From contig NZ_BNEO01000009.1 of NCBI RefSeq assembly GCF_014905415.1, positions 1 through 64,000 on the forward strand: a DNA stretch of 64,000 nt, read 5' to 3'. The notes below the pieces were generated by a model. It had not been told where the DNA came from, did no database searches, and worked only from the letters and a program-made list of their open reading frames with translations. The position numbers and the translations under genes are program-made. This DNA comes from Virgibacillus salexigens (GTDB lineage: Bacteria > Bacillota > Bacilli > Bacillales > Amphibacillaceae). This document shows positions 7,746 through 16,431 of the stretch, piece by piece (position 1 is the first letter of the stretch; the number at the start of each line of letters is the position of its first letter).

Positions 7746-7755
7746 TGGTACATAA

Positions 7756-8502
7756 ATGACAAAGCAATTAAAGCGTTTTGAAAATAAGGTAGCATTGGTG
7801 ACAGGTGGACGTTCGGGTATTGGCCAGGCCATCGCCTGCCGCCTACGCGACGAAGGAGCGACTGTAATCACCGCACAGCGCGGCAAGGATGAAGAGTTTG
7901 ACTGGATTGAGGCTGATTTCTCAGATCCGGATTCACCGGAGCGAATCGTTAAAGAAGTCATCGCTCGGACAGGCAAGCTCGATGTAGTGATCAATAATGC
8001 CGGCATGATGCAAGAAGCATCGATTGAAGAGATGAGCGTTGAGGATTGGCAGCGTAATCTCAGCGTTAATCTGACAGCTCCTTTCCTGTTGATTCAAGCA
8101 GCGTTGCCTTACCTGCGCCAGACGAAAGGTAGTATCGTCAATACTGGATCGACGGAAGGACTTGCTGCCAATCCCCAGCACGCGGCCTATTGTGCGTCCA
8201 AAGCTGGTCTTCATGGGCTGACCCGTTCGGTGGCAGTAGACCATGGCCATGAAGGCATTCGTTGTAACGCAGTGGAACCCGGCTGGATCGACACGGAGTT
8301 AAACATTGACATGATTGCAAACAACTCTGATGCGGAGGCTTTCCGACGCGATATCGCAAGCATCCATCCTGTGGGCCGTACAGGTTCACCCGAAGAAGTG
8401 GCAGCGCTCGTGGCATTTCTGGCAGCTGATGAGGCTGGATTTATCACAGGACAGGTATATACTGTGGATGGCGGCAGAATGACTAAGCTGAGTCATCCTT
8501 GA
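7756..8502 (+). CDS. Short-chain dehydrogenase/reductase (SDR)
   Basis: 248-aa classical SDR, an NAD(P)-dependent oxidoreductase. Cofactor motif TGGRSGIG (16-23), DVVINNAG, catalytic Ser in NTGSTEG, Y-x3-K in YCASKAG, and the C-terminal GQVYTVDGG segment. The substrate cannot be inferred. The gene is clearly richer in GC than its neighbours (many GCC, CGC and CTG codons), a sign of recent acquisition. It stands alone between cassette-associated repeats (7713 on the left; 8567 and 8614 on the right), so it looks like a single-gene insert in the ICE backbone. Confidence 0.92.
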   Translation: MTKQLKRFENKVALVTGGRSGIGQAIACRLRDEGATVITAQRGKDEEFDWIEADFSDPDSPERIVKEVIARTGKLDVVINNAGMMQEASIEEMSVEDWQRNLSVNLTAPFLLIQAALPYLRQTKGSIVNTGSTEGLAANPQHAAYCASKAGLHGLTRSVAVDHGHEGIRCNAVEPGWIDTELNIDMIANNSDAEAFRRDIASIHPVGRTGSPEEVAALVAFLAADEAGFITGQVYTVDGGRMTKLSHP

Positions 8503-8566
8503 GCAAGGAGTTCATATCGTTTGCTTGTCTGCCCATTGCTCTATAAACTTTAAAGTAAACATAAAA

Positions 8567-8610
8567 TAACAGTTGGGCGCACTTTCTTGAATTGAAGGAA
8601 AGCGTCCAAT
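8567..8610 (+). repeat. Cassette-associated repeat with hairpin (GGGCGC type)
   Basis: TAACAGTTGGGCGCACTTTC followed by TTGAATTGAAGG. The segment TTGGGCGC...GCGTCCAA (8574-8609) can fold into an imperfect hairpin that may also terminate SDR transcription. Confidence 0.55.
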
Positions 8611-8613
8611 TTA

Positions 8614-8642
8614 CTATTGTAGGGCCGTATTGCGGAAGATCG
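8614..8642 (+). repeat. Cassette-associated repeat (GGGCC type)
   Basis: CTATTGTAGGGCCGTATTGC then GGAAGATCG, resembling the copies at 47497 and 47751. Together with 8567 it forms a double right boundary after the SDR gene. The rest of the gap up to 8762 shows no gene. Confidence 0.45.
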
Positions 8643-8762
8643 TCCTTAAGAGGTAGTAATGATAAAATAAATGGATATTGTGAAAAGGTATACTTAAACT
8701 AAAGGGTAGAAGAGCTGAATAGGATTTAATTATGTGGTGTACCAACAAGATAGTTTATTAAG

Positions 8763-8792
8763 AATAAAAAAGAGACCCATGTAGAGTCTCTT
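8763..8792 (-). terminator. Terminator for the SnoaL/MBL operon
   Basis: Read on the minus strand: hairpin AAGAGACTC-TACAT-GGGTCTCTT followed by TTTTATT. It ends the leftward operon of the SnoaL-like and MBL genes. Confidence 0.8.
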
Positions 8793-8817
8793 GCCTTCCA
8801 ATAAATTTATTTTTAAC

Positions 8818-9225
8818 TTAAGCCTTTATTTGATGAATGATGTCATGAACATCTACAAAAGATCTTTGCTCAATAATTTTGCCTTCAGAAATACGTAAAA
8901 GTATCATAAGAGAAAATCTGGCTTCTTTTCCAGTTGCAGGGACACCGGCAAATGGGATACCTGTGTGCTTTCCTTCAAAGATAAAACAAGCGGATACAAG
9001 GTCTCCCTCAGCTACCATTTCTACAATCGGCATTTTAAAGCCCGGGAAAGCATCAAAGTTTTTCTTTTCCGATTTGATAAGACCATCCACACCGGGATAC
9101 GGTGTGTCTAACTGTGGATAAAATACAAAGTCCGGATGGCAGAAATCTTTAAGATCTTCATATTTTTCTTGTTCAATCGTTTCAAAAAAACGACGAACTA
9201 ATTCTTTATTGGCTTCAAATGACAT
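8818..9225 (-). CDS. SnoaL-like / NTF2-fold protein
   Basis: About 135-aa protein of the SnoaL-like polyketide cyclase and ester-cyclase group (cystatin-like fold). Matching segments are ANKELVRRFFETIEQEKY, DGLIKSEKKNFDAFPGF and HTGIPFAGVPATGKEARF. Such proteins bind small hydrophobic ligands or act as isomerases; the substrate is unknown. Start taken at the inner ATG (MSFEANKEL) because GGAAGG precedes it; an upstream ATG at 9243 overlaps the MBL stop codon. The second gene of a leftward operon with the MBL hydrolase. Confidence 0.8.
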   Translation of the reverse strand: MSFEANKELVRRFFETIEQEKYEDLKDFCHPDFVFYPQLDTPYPGVDGLIKSEKKNFDAFPGFKMPIVEMVAEGDLVSACFIFEGKHTGIPFAGVPATGKEARFSLMILLRISEGKIIEQRSFVDVHDIIHQIKA

Positions 9226-9242
9226 ATCAACATTTCCTTCCA

Positions 9243-10004
9243 TTAAAACTTGTAAGATTCTCCGTCATCCGGCACCAATACGTTAGACGTGATTCCTCTT
9301 TCATTAAGAAATCCTTTTAATTCCTCTCTGGACAGTCCCCAATGATTGACTGCTTCCATATGGACAGCAATAATTTTTGCATCAGGGGTAGCCTTGTACA
9401 CCTCATAGACATCATCTTTCCCCATCACAAGAGAACCACCTTCATTGAAATGATTATCTCCGGCATTAACAACGATAACTTCCGGATTATGAGTATCAAT
9501 TACTTCTTGCACAGCGTCATACCATACTGTATCTCCTGCTACATATAATGTTTTCTCACTATCATGTTTAAAGACAACCCCACACACTAGACCAGCAAGT
9601 TTTAGAACTTCGCCTCTTCCATGCTCTCCTTTTGTTTTCACTAATTGAATACCTTCAAAAATAGTGTCCTCTTGTAAAACCTCTACATTTTGGAAACCAG
9701 CATTTCGAATTTCTGTCGCATCTTCTTCATTTTGAGAAAATAACTTGATATCCTTTGGTAATACTTCTTTTGCAACTTCATCCCAATGATCATAGTGAAG
9801 ATGCGTTACAATGACTGCATCAATATCTTTAATAATAGTGTCAATGGAAGTTGGCAATTCAACTAACGGATTATATTGATCATCTCTTGGTGCATTTGGG
9901 AAAGGTGGGTAAGTACCTTTTTCCGCTAGCATTGGATCAACTAAAAACTTTTTACCTGCATATTCTACAACGATTGTTGCATTACGAATTTGATGTATAT
10001 TCAT
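9243..10004 (-). CDS. MBL-fold metallo-hydrolase (UlaG-like)
   Basis: 253-aa metallo-beta-lactamase-fold protein with the metal motif H68-L-H70-Y-D72-H73 (VTHLHYDHWDE). Further metal ligands are likely in GEHGRGE, AGDTVWYD and the C-terminal AVHMEAVNHWG. Size and N-terminus (IRNATIVVEYAGKKFLVDP) fit the UlaG/YycJ-like hydrolases rather than true beta-lactamases. It is cotranscribed with the SnoaL-like gene and divergent from the Lrp-type regulator, which probably controls it. Confidence 0.85.
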   Translation of the reverse strand: MNIHQIRNATIVVEYAGKKFLVDPMLAEKGTYPPFPNAPRDDQYNPLVELPTSIDTIIKDIDAVIVTHLHYDHWDEVAKEVLPKDIKLFSQNEEDATEIRNAGFQNVEVLQEDTIFEGIQLVKTKGEHGRGEVLKLAGLVCGVVFKHDSEKTLYVAGDTVWYDAVQEVIDTHNPEVIVVNAGDNHFNEGGSLVMGKDDVYEVYKATPDAKIIAVHMEAVNHWGLSREELKGFLNERGITSNVLVPDDGESYKF

Positions 10005-10131
10005 ATATATTTACTCCCTTTTTTGTGATTTTCTTTGAACAATGTATAGTTTATACTAAGAATTGTTGGAGATACATGGATTAAATAAAGTATTTGGGTG
10101 CTTTGACTTTATAAATGAAGGAGTTAAACAA

Positions 10132-10542
10132 ATGTTAGATAACACAGATATGCATATTTTAGATGAACTCTCTAAGAACAGCCGAATTACAATGAAAGAA
10201 TTAGGTGAAAAAATTCATTTAACTGGGCCAGCAACTTCGGATAGAGTGGCAAAGCTAGAGGAAAGTGGAATTATTGAAGGTTATACCATTAATGTTAACC
10301 AGGTTAAATTGGGCTGTACTATACATGCTTTTATTACTATTATTACAGAAAGCATTTCTCATCAACCCTATCTGTCATTCATAAAAACACAAGGGAAATA
10401 CCTAATAAATAACTATAAAATCAGTGGAGATGGGTGTTACATACTCGAATGTAAATTTCCTTCCAATGAACTAATGAATCAATTTCTTGAAGAATTAAAC
10501 GAGTATGCGAACTATAAATTATCTATTGTTATTGATAAATAG
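10132..10542 (+). CDS. Lrp/AsnC-family transcriptional regulator
   Basis: 136-aa protein. The N-terminal HTH is typical of Lrp/AsnC (DNTDMHILDELSKNSRITMKE, with PATSDRVAKLEESGII). The C-terminal ligand-binding domain is shorter and more divergent than usual. Start at ATG 10132, 9 nt after GAAGGAG. It is divergent from the MBL-SnoaL operon; Lrp-family members commonly regulate the adjacent divergent operon, so a small-molecule-responsive switch is a reasonable inference. Confidence 0.85.
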   Translation: MLDNTDMHILDELSKNSRITMKELGEKIHLTGPATSDRVAKLEESGIIEGYTINVNQVKLGCTIHAFITIITESISHQPYLSFIKTQGKYLINNYKISGDGCYILECKFPSNELMNQFLEELNEYANYKLSIVIDK

Positions 10543-10640
10543 TGAATCAATACAACGGAAAGTTTGTGCAAAGATGTACTTAAACTATATGGTGCCTTAG
10601 TTCAATTAGCTGATTGGCAATAATCATTACCTTGATTATT

Positions 10641-10690
10641 CCATAATACGATCAGGCGCGATTGTAAAACAATATAAAAAAGTAATCGAG
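10641..10690 (+). repeat. Cassette-associated repeat (GGCGCG type), extended
   Basis: ACGATCAGGCGCGATTGTAA, continuing with AGTAATCGAGCTTTTTATA. The extension matches the one after the copy at 44240 (AATAATCAAATTTTTTATA). It marks the right edge of the SDR-to-Lrp cargo block, next to the conjugation leader. Confidence 0.6.
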
Positions 10691-10725
10691 CTTTTTATAG
10701 AAAATCAAATTAAGAATTCTTTATG

Positions 10726-10755
10726 AAGAACCCATTCTCGAAAAGGGTTCTTTTT
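10726..10755 (+). terminator. Terminator at the start of the conjugation leader
   Basis: Hairpin AAGAACCC-ATTCTCGAAAA-GGGTTCTT with a T tract. It insulates the conjugation operon from the cargo block upstream. Confidence 0.75.
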
Positions 10756-10934
10756 GTTTGTTCAAAATGCGGAGAGCTGCGAACAATTAGCGAACAAAAA
10801 GCCGAACGAATGACGAATAAAAATGCTCGAAAAAGCTGTTAAATTATTAGTATCAGGAAGTTTAGAACTTCCCATTAACTCCTTTCTTCACGGAAAAGGG
10901 TTTTTATTTTGACCAAAAAAGGGAGGTGTAAATC
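10756..10934 (+). promoter_or_regulatory. Conjugation operon leader region
   Basis: The 180-nt leader holds a row of related GCGAACAA-type units (10779-10786, 10790-10797, then GCCGAACGAA at 10801), a perfect hairpin GGAAGTT-TAG-AACTTCC (10856-10872), and a terminator-like CCTTTC...GGAAAAGGGTTTTT (about 10880-10905) right before the first gene. The repeated units could be a regulator site and the hairpins an attenuator; both are inferences from layout. Confidence 0.5.
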
Positions 10935-11237
10935 ATGTCTCATAATGAATTTGGAAAAGCAATGGATCAAAATCAAGGCAAAGACGCTAAGCAGGGAGAT
11001 AAGCCAATCACTAAGGATTCTGCTGAAGCATCTAAAAAAACATCATCATCCAAGCGAAAAAATAGGCCTGTAAAACCGGAAGGATTTAAGGAATTTGAAA
11101 CACTCGCAAAAGGAATTATCGAAGCTGATGAATCTTCTTATTACGAATGGCTTCATGAGCGACACCAAGAAATCATCTTGAACTTTAATGTGTCGAATCA
11201 GAAACAGATTACAAACGTCGCGAAGAAAGGAGAGTGA
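10935..11237 (+). CDS. First gene of the conjugation operon, hypothetical
   Basis: 100-aa hydrophilic protein with a Lys/Ser-rich, probably disordered N-terminal half (KKTSSSKRKNRPVK) and a folded-looking C-terminal half (GFKEFETLAKGIIEADESSY). No family recognised. Strong GGGAGGTG ribosome site. Overlaps the ribosome site of the VirB2-like gene. Confidence 0.65.
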   Translation: MSHNEFGKAMDQNQGKDAKQGDKPITKDSAEASKKTSSSKRKNRPVKPEGFKEFETLAKGIIEADESSYYEWLHERHQEIILNFNVSNQKQITNVAKKGE

Positions 11238-11242
11238 GATGC

Positions 11243-11476
11243 ATGCAAGATGCTATTCAATCCATCCAAAATATAACAGATGGGATTAAGCCAATAGCGC
11301 CAGTCTTAGCGGGGCTGGTGCTCGTTGTTATTGGATTATTGTGGACGTTTGCCAAAGATCCACAAAAAAAGGAAATGTATACCGGATGGATGGTAAACGT
11401 TGCAATTGGCTTTGGGATTGTCTACTTGGCAGCAAGTCTGGTTAGTTGGTTAGGCGGTCGTGTTGTCGGATTTTAA
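11243..11476 (+). CDS. VirB2/TrbC-like membrane subunit
   Basis: 77-aa protein with two hydrophobic segments (about 17-36 and 50-72) separated by a short polar loop (FAKDPQKKEMYTGW), as in the VirB2/TrbC pilin-like proteins of Gram-positive type IV secretion systems. Start at ATG 11243, 8 nt after GAAAGGAGAG. Its place at the front of the operon fits a channel or surface component; the assignment rests on topology and context. Confidence 0.65.
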   Translation: MQDAIQSIQNITDGIKPIAPVLAGLVLVVIGLLWTFAKDPQKKEMYTGWMVNVAIGFGIVYLAASLVSWLGGRVVGF

Positions 11477-11490
11477 GGAGGTGACAAGTT

Positions 11491-11673
11491 GTGAGTACTA
11501 AATATAACTACTTTATAAGCTATCTTTACGAAGATGGCGGTGGCAATGTCGATATAACATTAGAGGGTCCTATTCAAACGATAGACGATCTTCGCGGTGT
11601 TGAAAAAGCAATCAGCGATGAGTTTAATCTAGGCGACTCTGTCACCATTCAAAACTTTATACAATTAAACTAA
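11491..11673 (+). CDS. Small hypothetical protein
   Basis: 60-aa acidic protein (MSTKYNYFISYLYEDGGG...) with a strong AGGAGGTGA site and GTG start. Predicted soluble; no family recognised. Between VirB2-like and a coiled-coil protein in the conjugation operon. Confidence 0.6.
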   Translation: MSTKYNYFISYLYEDGGGNVDITLEGPIQTIDDLRGVEKAISDEFNLGDSVTIQNFIQLN

Positions 11674-11733
11674 TGATTAAACAAGCTTTTTAGTATTTGG
11701 TCAGTTTTTTAATAATAATGGAGGAGGATAAAT

Positions 11734-12327
11734 ATGCCGGGTGTACAAGATATTGAAAAAGAATTAGCAAAAAAGTACGCTGACTTTCTTGAAGCAAGAG
11801 ATAAGGAATTATTGAATCCTGATAATGTTGACTACAATTCGAAACGTCAGAAGCTGGAATCTCTTTATCAAGATACCGTTTTGAAATCGAAGTATACGAA
11901 AGACAGGCTTCAATCTATAAAAGATAAGGTGCAAAAAGAACACGATAATCAAGTAAATCAATCTGAACAATTTAAGCAGACGTACAAGCAAAATGTACTG
12001 CAAAAGCTGCATCCTACAAAAGAAGAAACCACTTATAAGGATGCCTACAAAGAACAAGTGCTGGACGCTTTAGAAAAAGATGAAAAAGAAGTTCCTTCTG
12101 AAGAGGCAGAAAAAAAAGAGCAAGAGATGAAAGAATTTGAAGAAATGCATGGCTATGAGAAGGTATATGAGCTCAAGCGTGAGGTTCTGGATGAAATCAA
12201 AGATATGGATTTAACACCAGTTCAACAGGAGAAGCTAAATGAGATTGAAAAAGACCTGGAGAAAGAAAAAGAGCTGAAATTAGGGAAAAAACAAAGCAAG
12301 ACACAGGAACAAGTGATGGACATGTAG
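11734..12327 (+). CDS. Coiled-coil hypothetical protein
   Basis: 197-aa, extremely charged, almost entirely helical protein with Lys/Glu-rich heptads (for example EKELAKKYADFLEARDKELL and LNEIEKDLEKEKELKLGKKQ). No signal peptide or membrane segment. No family recognised; a structural or scaffolding role in the transfer apparatus is possible. A terminator-like hairpin begins at its stop codon. Confidence 0.6.
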   Translation: MPGVQDIEKELAKKYADFLEARDKELLNPDNVDYNSKRQKLESLYQDTVLKSKYTKDRLQSIKDKVQKEHDNQVNQSEQFKQTYKQNVLQKLHPTKEETTYKDAYKEQVLDALEKDEKEVPSEEAEKKEQEMKEFEEMHGYEKVYELKREVLDEIKDMDLTPVQQEKLNEIEKDLEKEKELKLGKKQSKTQEQVMDM

Positions 12328-12352
12328 GGCTTCCGTGAAGGGAGTCCTTTTT
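12327..12352 (+). terminator. Terminator-like hairpin inside the conjugation operon
   Basis: GGGCTTCC-GTGAA-GGGAGTCC-TTTTT, directly followed by the ribosome site of the next gene. The same GGGCTTCC/GGGAGTCC stem recurs at 30849. Confidence 0.65.
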
Positions 12353-12365
12353 GGAGGTGAAAGGG

Positions 12366-13133
12366 ATGAAGATGAAAGATAAGCTGTTTTCCAATGTCAA
12401 TGCTGTTAAGCCCGATGGACGCACTTTTAAGGCTTTTCAAAAACGATTTAATACCATCTTGGGCGATAGACTAGACATGACAGATCAACAATTAAGACAA
12501 ATCTATGATGGAATTTCGCCCTATATTGAAACAAGTATCTATGCGGAAATGGAAGATGTTTTAGAAGCGATTCAAAACGCTTACCATGCATTCGTAAATT
12601 GGGTGAGAGACGAGACTGCGCAGGAATCTAAGAAAATTGAAGATCAATCAAACAAGTATTCCAACGTTCACACATCAGGAAGTCATCAGTCATTTTCCAA
12701 ACTATCGAACCATCCAAATATAGATCAACAACTAAATAAAGGTGAATCATTTGAAGGTGAAAAAATCCAACGCTATATAAACGATGAAAAATCGTTTAAC
12801 TGGTTTGTAACACATGTCGTTACGAACTATCAATCGCTCCCCAAACAGCGAATTGAGGTTTTGGTGTTCAAGCATGAAGACTACCAATATCTCGAACTGC
12901 AGTTATTTGGTAAATCTTTTATCCGCCAATATGGATTTAGAAAAGCTTATCAGCTTCATAAGACATTAATGCATGCATTTTATACAACTTTTGATGACTT
13001 ATTAGCGAAGGGAACAGTCATGAAAACAGATCAAGCTATTGAGGAACAAATCCTTGCCCCCGTCTTAGAGCAATTTAAAGCTAAAGTAGACGCTAAAGTT
13101 GGTGAAGCACATGAGCAAGCTGAATCCCTATAA
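12366..13133 (+). CDS. Conserved-type hypothetical conjugation protein
   Basis: 255-aa protein (MKMKDKLFSNVNAVKPDGRT...). No motif recognised. The C-terminal half (EGEKIQRYINDEKSFNWFVT ... IRQYGFRKAYQLHKTLMHAF) looks like a compact helical domain. Start at ATG 12366, 6 nt after GGAGGTG. It overlaps the primase-like gene, which suggests the two work together in processing transferred DNA. Confidence 0.6.
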   Translation: MKMKDKLFSNVNAVKPDGRTFKAFQKRFNTILGDRLDMTDQQLRQIYDGISPYIETSIYAEMEDVLEAIQNAYHAFVNWVRDETAQESKKIEDQSNKYSNVHTSGSHQSFSKLSNHPNIDQQLNKGESFEGEKIQRYINDEKSFNWFVTHVVTNYQSLPKQRIEVLVFKHEDYQYLELQLFGKSFIRQYGFRKAYQLHKTLMHAFYTTFDDLLAKGTVMKTDQAIEEQILAPVLEQFKAKVDAKVGEAHEQAESL

Positions 13134-14151
13134 GAAACTCGTATTTCAAAACATCGAAAATGCCTTAAGCGATTTAAATGCTGAAGATAGAGGGCGTTAT
13201 TTTATTTGCAATTGCCCGGAATGCAACAAACATGAAGCGTTTATGTATAAAAATAATAAGCATTTTATCCAGTGCAACCGTGAAAACCACTGCGGCTCAC
13301 GGATGATATTGGAATTCCACCAAGAAGGGGATATGTCAATGTATGAACAACACATGAAAAAACAATACCCCAACCTGACTGCAAATCAACGGCAGTCTTT
13401 GGACTGGGCAAATCGTGTGTTTTCGTACGCGAAGAATTATTTTAAAAGCGAGGCATTAGACAATGGATATCGTGGGGTATCCAAACAAGTCACACGAGGT
13501 TTTGTAGCTGACTTACAGCATGAGCATATCGTGCAGCATCTTTTTCAAAGAGCAGAACCCTTACTGAATAAAGATTATTCCACTAATAGCTGGATGTGCA
13601 AACGAAACTTAATTTTTCCATTGTATGGAGAAAACAATACGTTGGATCGGGTGCTACTCCGTTCCAGCATCAATGAAAATCTAGATCCCAAGGAAATACA
13701 GCTTATTTTCAATCCCTCCAAAGAAGCGAGGGATTTTTTTATGGATATTCCACAGGAGGCTGACAATGTGGTGATTAGTGAATCCATTCTGGATGCATTG
13801 TCCTTTCGGGAAATTGATGAAAATGTTGGCATTATGGCCTTAACAGATGCAACTAAAACAAGACAAATCAAAAATCATCTGGCAGAACATAGCGAACGTT
13901 ATGCAGAAAAACACTTTTTAATTGCTATGGATGATGACCAAGCCGGATGGAAGGCAACGAGAGATATCGTAAACAAGATGGAAAAAGACGATATCGGTAA
14001 GAGTTGGACAGTTTTTAACTATACATCTCAAACAAAGGATGCAAACGAAAACTTGCAAGAAAATCGTAAAGCGTTTGAGGAAACATACAGCCAACTGGCA
14101 ACATATACAAAGCAACATGAAAGGGGGAGGGATATTGAATACGAACCATAA
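13111..14151 (+). CDS. Primase-like protein with zinc finger and Toprim domain
   Basis: About 346-aa protein. N-terminal zinc-binding motif C-x-C-x2-C...C...C (ICNCPEC, later IQCNRENHCG) like the DnaG zinc finger. The C-terminal half has Toprim signatures: Glu in VVISESILDALS and the D-x-D block AMDDDQAGWKAT. By family knowledge such proteins prime complementary-strand synthesis after conjugative transfer. The ATG lies inside the preceding gene (23-nt overlap), so translation is coupled. It overlaps the 5' end of the coupling-protein gene. Confidence 0.8.
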   Translation: MSKLNPYKKLVFQNIENALSDLNAEDRGRYFICNCPECNKHEAFMYKNNKHFIQCNRENHCGSRMILEFHQEGDMSMYEQHMKKQYPNLTANQRQSLDWANRVFSYAKNYFKSEALDNGYRGVSKQVTRGFVADLQHEHIVQHLFQRAEPLLNKDYSTNSWMCKRNLIFPLYGENNTLDRVLLRSSINENLDPKEIQLIFNPSKEARDFFMDIPQEADNVVISESILDALSFREIDENVGIMALTDATKTRQIKNHLAEHSERYAEKHFLIAMDDDQAGWKATRDIVNKMEKDDIGKSWTVFNYTSQTKDANENLQENRKAFEETYSQLATYTKQHERGRDIEYEP

Positions 14152-16411
14152 ATCGTTAACCGAACACGTCAGCAACAGGAAGGTTGTAGCGACTTTCGTA
14201 TTACTGATTATCGTAATGGGGTTCTTTCTTGCAAATTTTCTATTACACTTTTTTCAGCAAGTGCTACATCTGATTGAAGGGTTTGCAAATAATCCTGAAC
14301 GAGTCAATATAAAAACATTTACAGTCGATTGGCATTACGTTTTTTTGTTTCAAAAAGAATGGATAGAGTTTTATGTAGGTTTTTATATATTTGTAGGGAT
14401 TAGTCTCCTAAAACTTTTATACAATATTAAAATGAATTATCAATCCATCAATCATGGCCAACACGGTACAAATGCATTTGAATCGGTGAAGAACATGAAA
14501 AAGCAGTATCAGATTATTCCAGCATCCAAAACGGAGTACGAAGGCAAAGGTGGCACAATTGTTGGAGGGTTGCAAGAAGCAGGAAAACCATACAGACTCC
14601 TGATTGATGATGCCCCAGTCCATACCATGGTTATTGGAATTACCCGTTCTGGTAAAGGAGAGACGTTTGTTGTTCCCATGATTGACGTACAGAGCAGGGC
14701 TACAAAAAAGCCCTCTATGGTGGTCAATGATCCAAAAGGAGAACTAGCTGGTGCTTCCTATGAAACCTTAAAGAGACGTGGTTATGATGTATATGTGTTT
14801 AATCTGATTGAACATGCAATGAGTATGGGATTCAATCCGTTACAATTAGTGATTGATTCCTGGAAAAAGGGAAACGTAAGCGACGCCCAAAAATATGCCA
14901 ACAGTGTGGCATTCAGTTTGTATCATAACCCAAACGCCAAAGATCCGTTTTGGTCGAACAGTGCAAAATCGCTTGTGACTGCCATTATCTTGGCGCTAAC
15001 CGAAGATATGGTAAAAATGGGTAAAGAAGAACGTGTTACGATGTATTCTGTTGCGAATTTCCTTTCCAGCAAAGGCAGCGAAACCGATGCAGACGGAAAT
15101 AATGCATTAGACGAATTCTTTCAGACGCGAGATGAAAACAACCCAGCACGGATGATGTATGCTACCAGTAACTTTTCGACAGGCAATACACGCGGTAGTA
15201 TCTTCAGTGTTGCAATGGATAAACTGCAAATCTTTACGCTTGAACCGAACGCAAAAGTAACCGGTCATAACAGCTTAGATTTAACCGAAATAGGATTCGG
15301 AGCCAAGCCAGTGGCGGTCTTTTTAGCGACGCCTGATTCGGACAAATCAAATGATGTATTAGCTAGTATCTTTGTTAGCCAGTTATATCGTGTCAATTCG
15401 GAAAAAGCAACCAAAAGTAAAAACGGGAAGATGAAACGAAATGTACAATTTATTCTTGATGAATTTGGGAATATGCCGGCGATTGATGGCATGGCCAGTA
15501 TGGTGACTGTCGGTGCCGGTCGTGGTTTTCGATATCATTTAATTGTTCAAGCTTATTCGCAAGTCAAATCGGCTTATGGCGAGGAATCGGATACGATTAT
15601 TGGCAACTGTTCCAACCAAATTTATATCCTTACGGAAGATAAAAATACCGCGGAGCATTATTCGAGCATGCTTGGTGCCAAAACGATTACCGATGTGAGT
15701 CGAAGTGGTGATTATCACTCATTTGATAAGTCGCACAGTGAATCGACAAAAGAACGTTCTCTTTTAACGTCAGATGAATTGATGCGTTTAAAAGAAGGCC
15801 AGTCCGTCCTGATACGCGTGAATAAGCGTCAGGATAAAAAACGAAGAAAGATTGAGCCTAAACCTCTATTTAACGAGGAAAAAACCAGTCATAAATTTCG
15901 GTATCAATATTTGGCTGAAGACTTTAATACCGAAAATTCTATTATGATGCTGCCGATTATGTCGGAAACGTATCATGATATGGATTTAACCAGCATGGTC
16001 TATTCAGCTAAGTCAAACGACGACCTGTTTTTACAAATGGCTGATTTCGTGACAGGCAAGGAGTTTGAGCGATTTAAACGGCATATCTTGCAGATTGAAC
16101 AAAGTCAGGGTGATATGGATGAAGAAAGAACCAAAGCATTGCTTCAAGAAGTCCATCATTGGTCTTTTCTGCATTATATGAGTTTCTTAGTTTATCACCC
16201 TCATTTCTCTCGTATCCACTTAAAGGTACTGGCAGCATTACAGTATTACCTAACAGAATACGTAGCGCAAATGTGGCAGGATAAAGCAGCGAAGCGAATG
16301 GAAGAGCAAGTAAATCATAAAGACAGTGAAGCGAACGAACAGTCCTCATCGGAGGAACAGTCCAATGAAATACAGGAAGCTGAAAAATTACGCCAACAGG
16401 CACTATCTTAA
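14135..16411 (+). CDS. VirD4/TraG-type coupling protein
   Basis: About 758-aa type IV coupling ATPase linking the relaxosome to the secretion channel. Two N-terminal membrane segments (about 17-42 and 75-97), Walker A GITRSGKGET (168-177), Walker B FILDEFGNMP (around 440) and the VQAYSQ segment typical of the TraG/VirD4 family. The acidic, low-complexity C-terminus (SEANEQSSSEEQSNEIQEAE) may contact substrate. TTG start chosen because AGGGGGAGGG is 4-5 nt upstream; ATG 14117 is an alternative. The 5' end overlaps the primase-like gene. Confidence 0.93.
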   Translation: MNTNHKSLTEHVSNRKVVATFVLLIIVMGFFLANFLLHFFQQVLHLIEGFANNPERVNIKTFTVDWHYVFLFQKEWIEFYVGFYIFVGISLLKLLYNIKMNYQSINHGQHGTNAFESVKNMKKQYQIIPASKTEYEGKGGTIVGGLQEAGKPYRLLIDDAPVHTMVIGITRSGKGETFVVPMIDVQSRATKKPSMVVNDPKGELAGASYETLKRRGYDVYVFNLIEHAMSMGFNPLQLVIDSWKKGNVSDAQKYANSVAFSLYHNPNAKDPFWSNSAKSLVTAIILALTEDMVKMGKEERVTMYSVANFLSSKGSETDADGNNALDEFFQTRDENNPARMMYATSNFSTGNTRGSIFSVAMDKLQIFTLEPNAKVTGHNSLDLTEIGFGAKPVAVFLATPDSDKSNDVLASIFVSQLYRVNSEKATKSKNGKMKRNVQFILDEFGNMPAIDGMASMVTVGAGRGFRYHLIVQAYSQVKSAYGEESDTIIGNCSNQIYILTEDKNTAEHYSSMLGAKTITDVSRSGDYHSFDKSHSESTKERSLLTSDELMRLKEGQSVLIRVNKRQDKKRRKIEPKPLFNEEKTSHKFRYQYLAEDFNTENSIMMLPIMSETYHDMDLTSMVYSAKSNDDLFLQMADFVTGKEFERFKRHILQIEQSQGDMDEERTKALLQEVHHWSFLHYMSFLVYHPHFSRIHLKVLAALQYYLTEYVAQMWQDKAAKRMEEQVNHKDSEANEQSSSEEQSNEIQEAEKLRQQALS

Positions 16412-16431
16412 TAGAATAGGAGTGATAAATC

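Noticed and set aside
8138-8447. Minus-strand frames inside the SDR gene
   Set aside because: High-GC coding sequence opens the opposite strand; no ribosome sites or protein-family resemblance.
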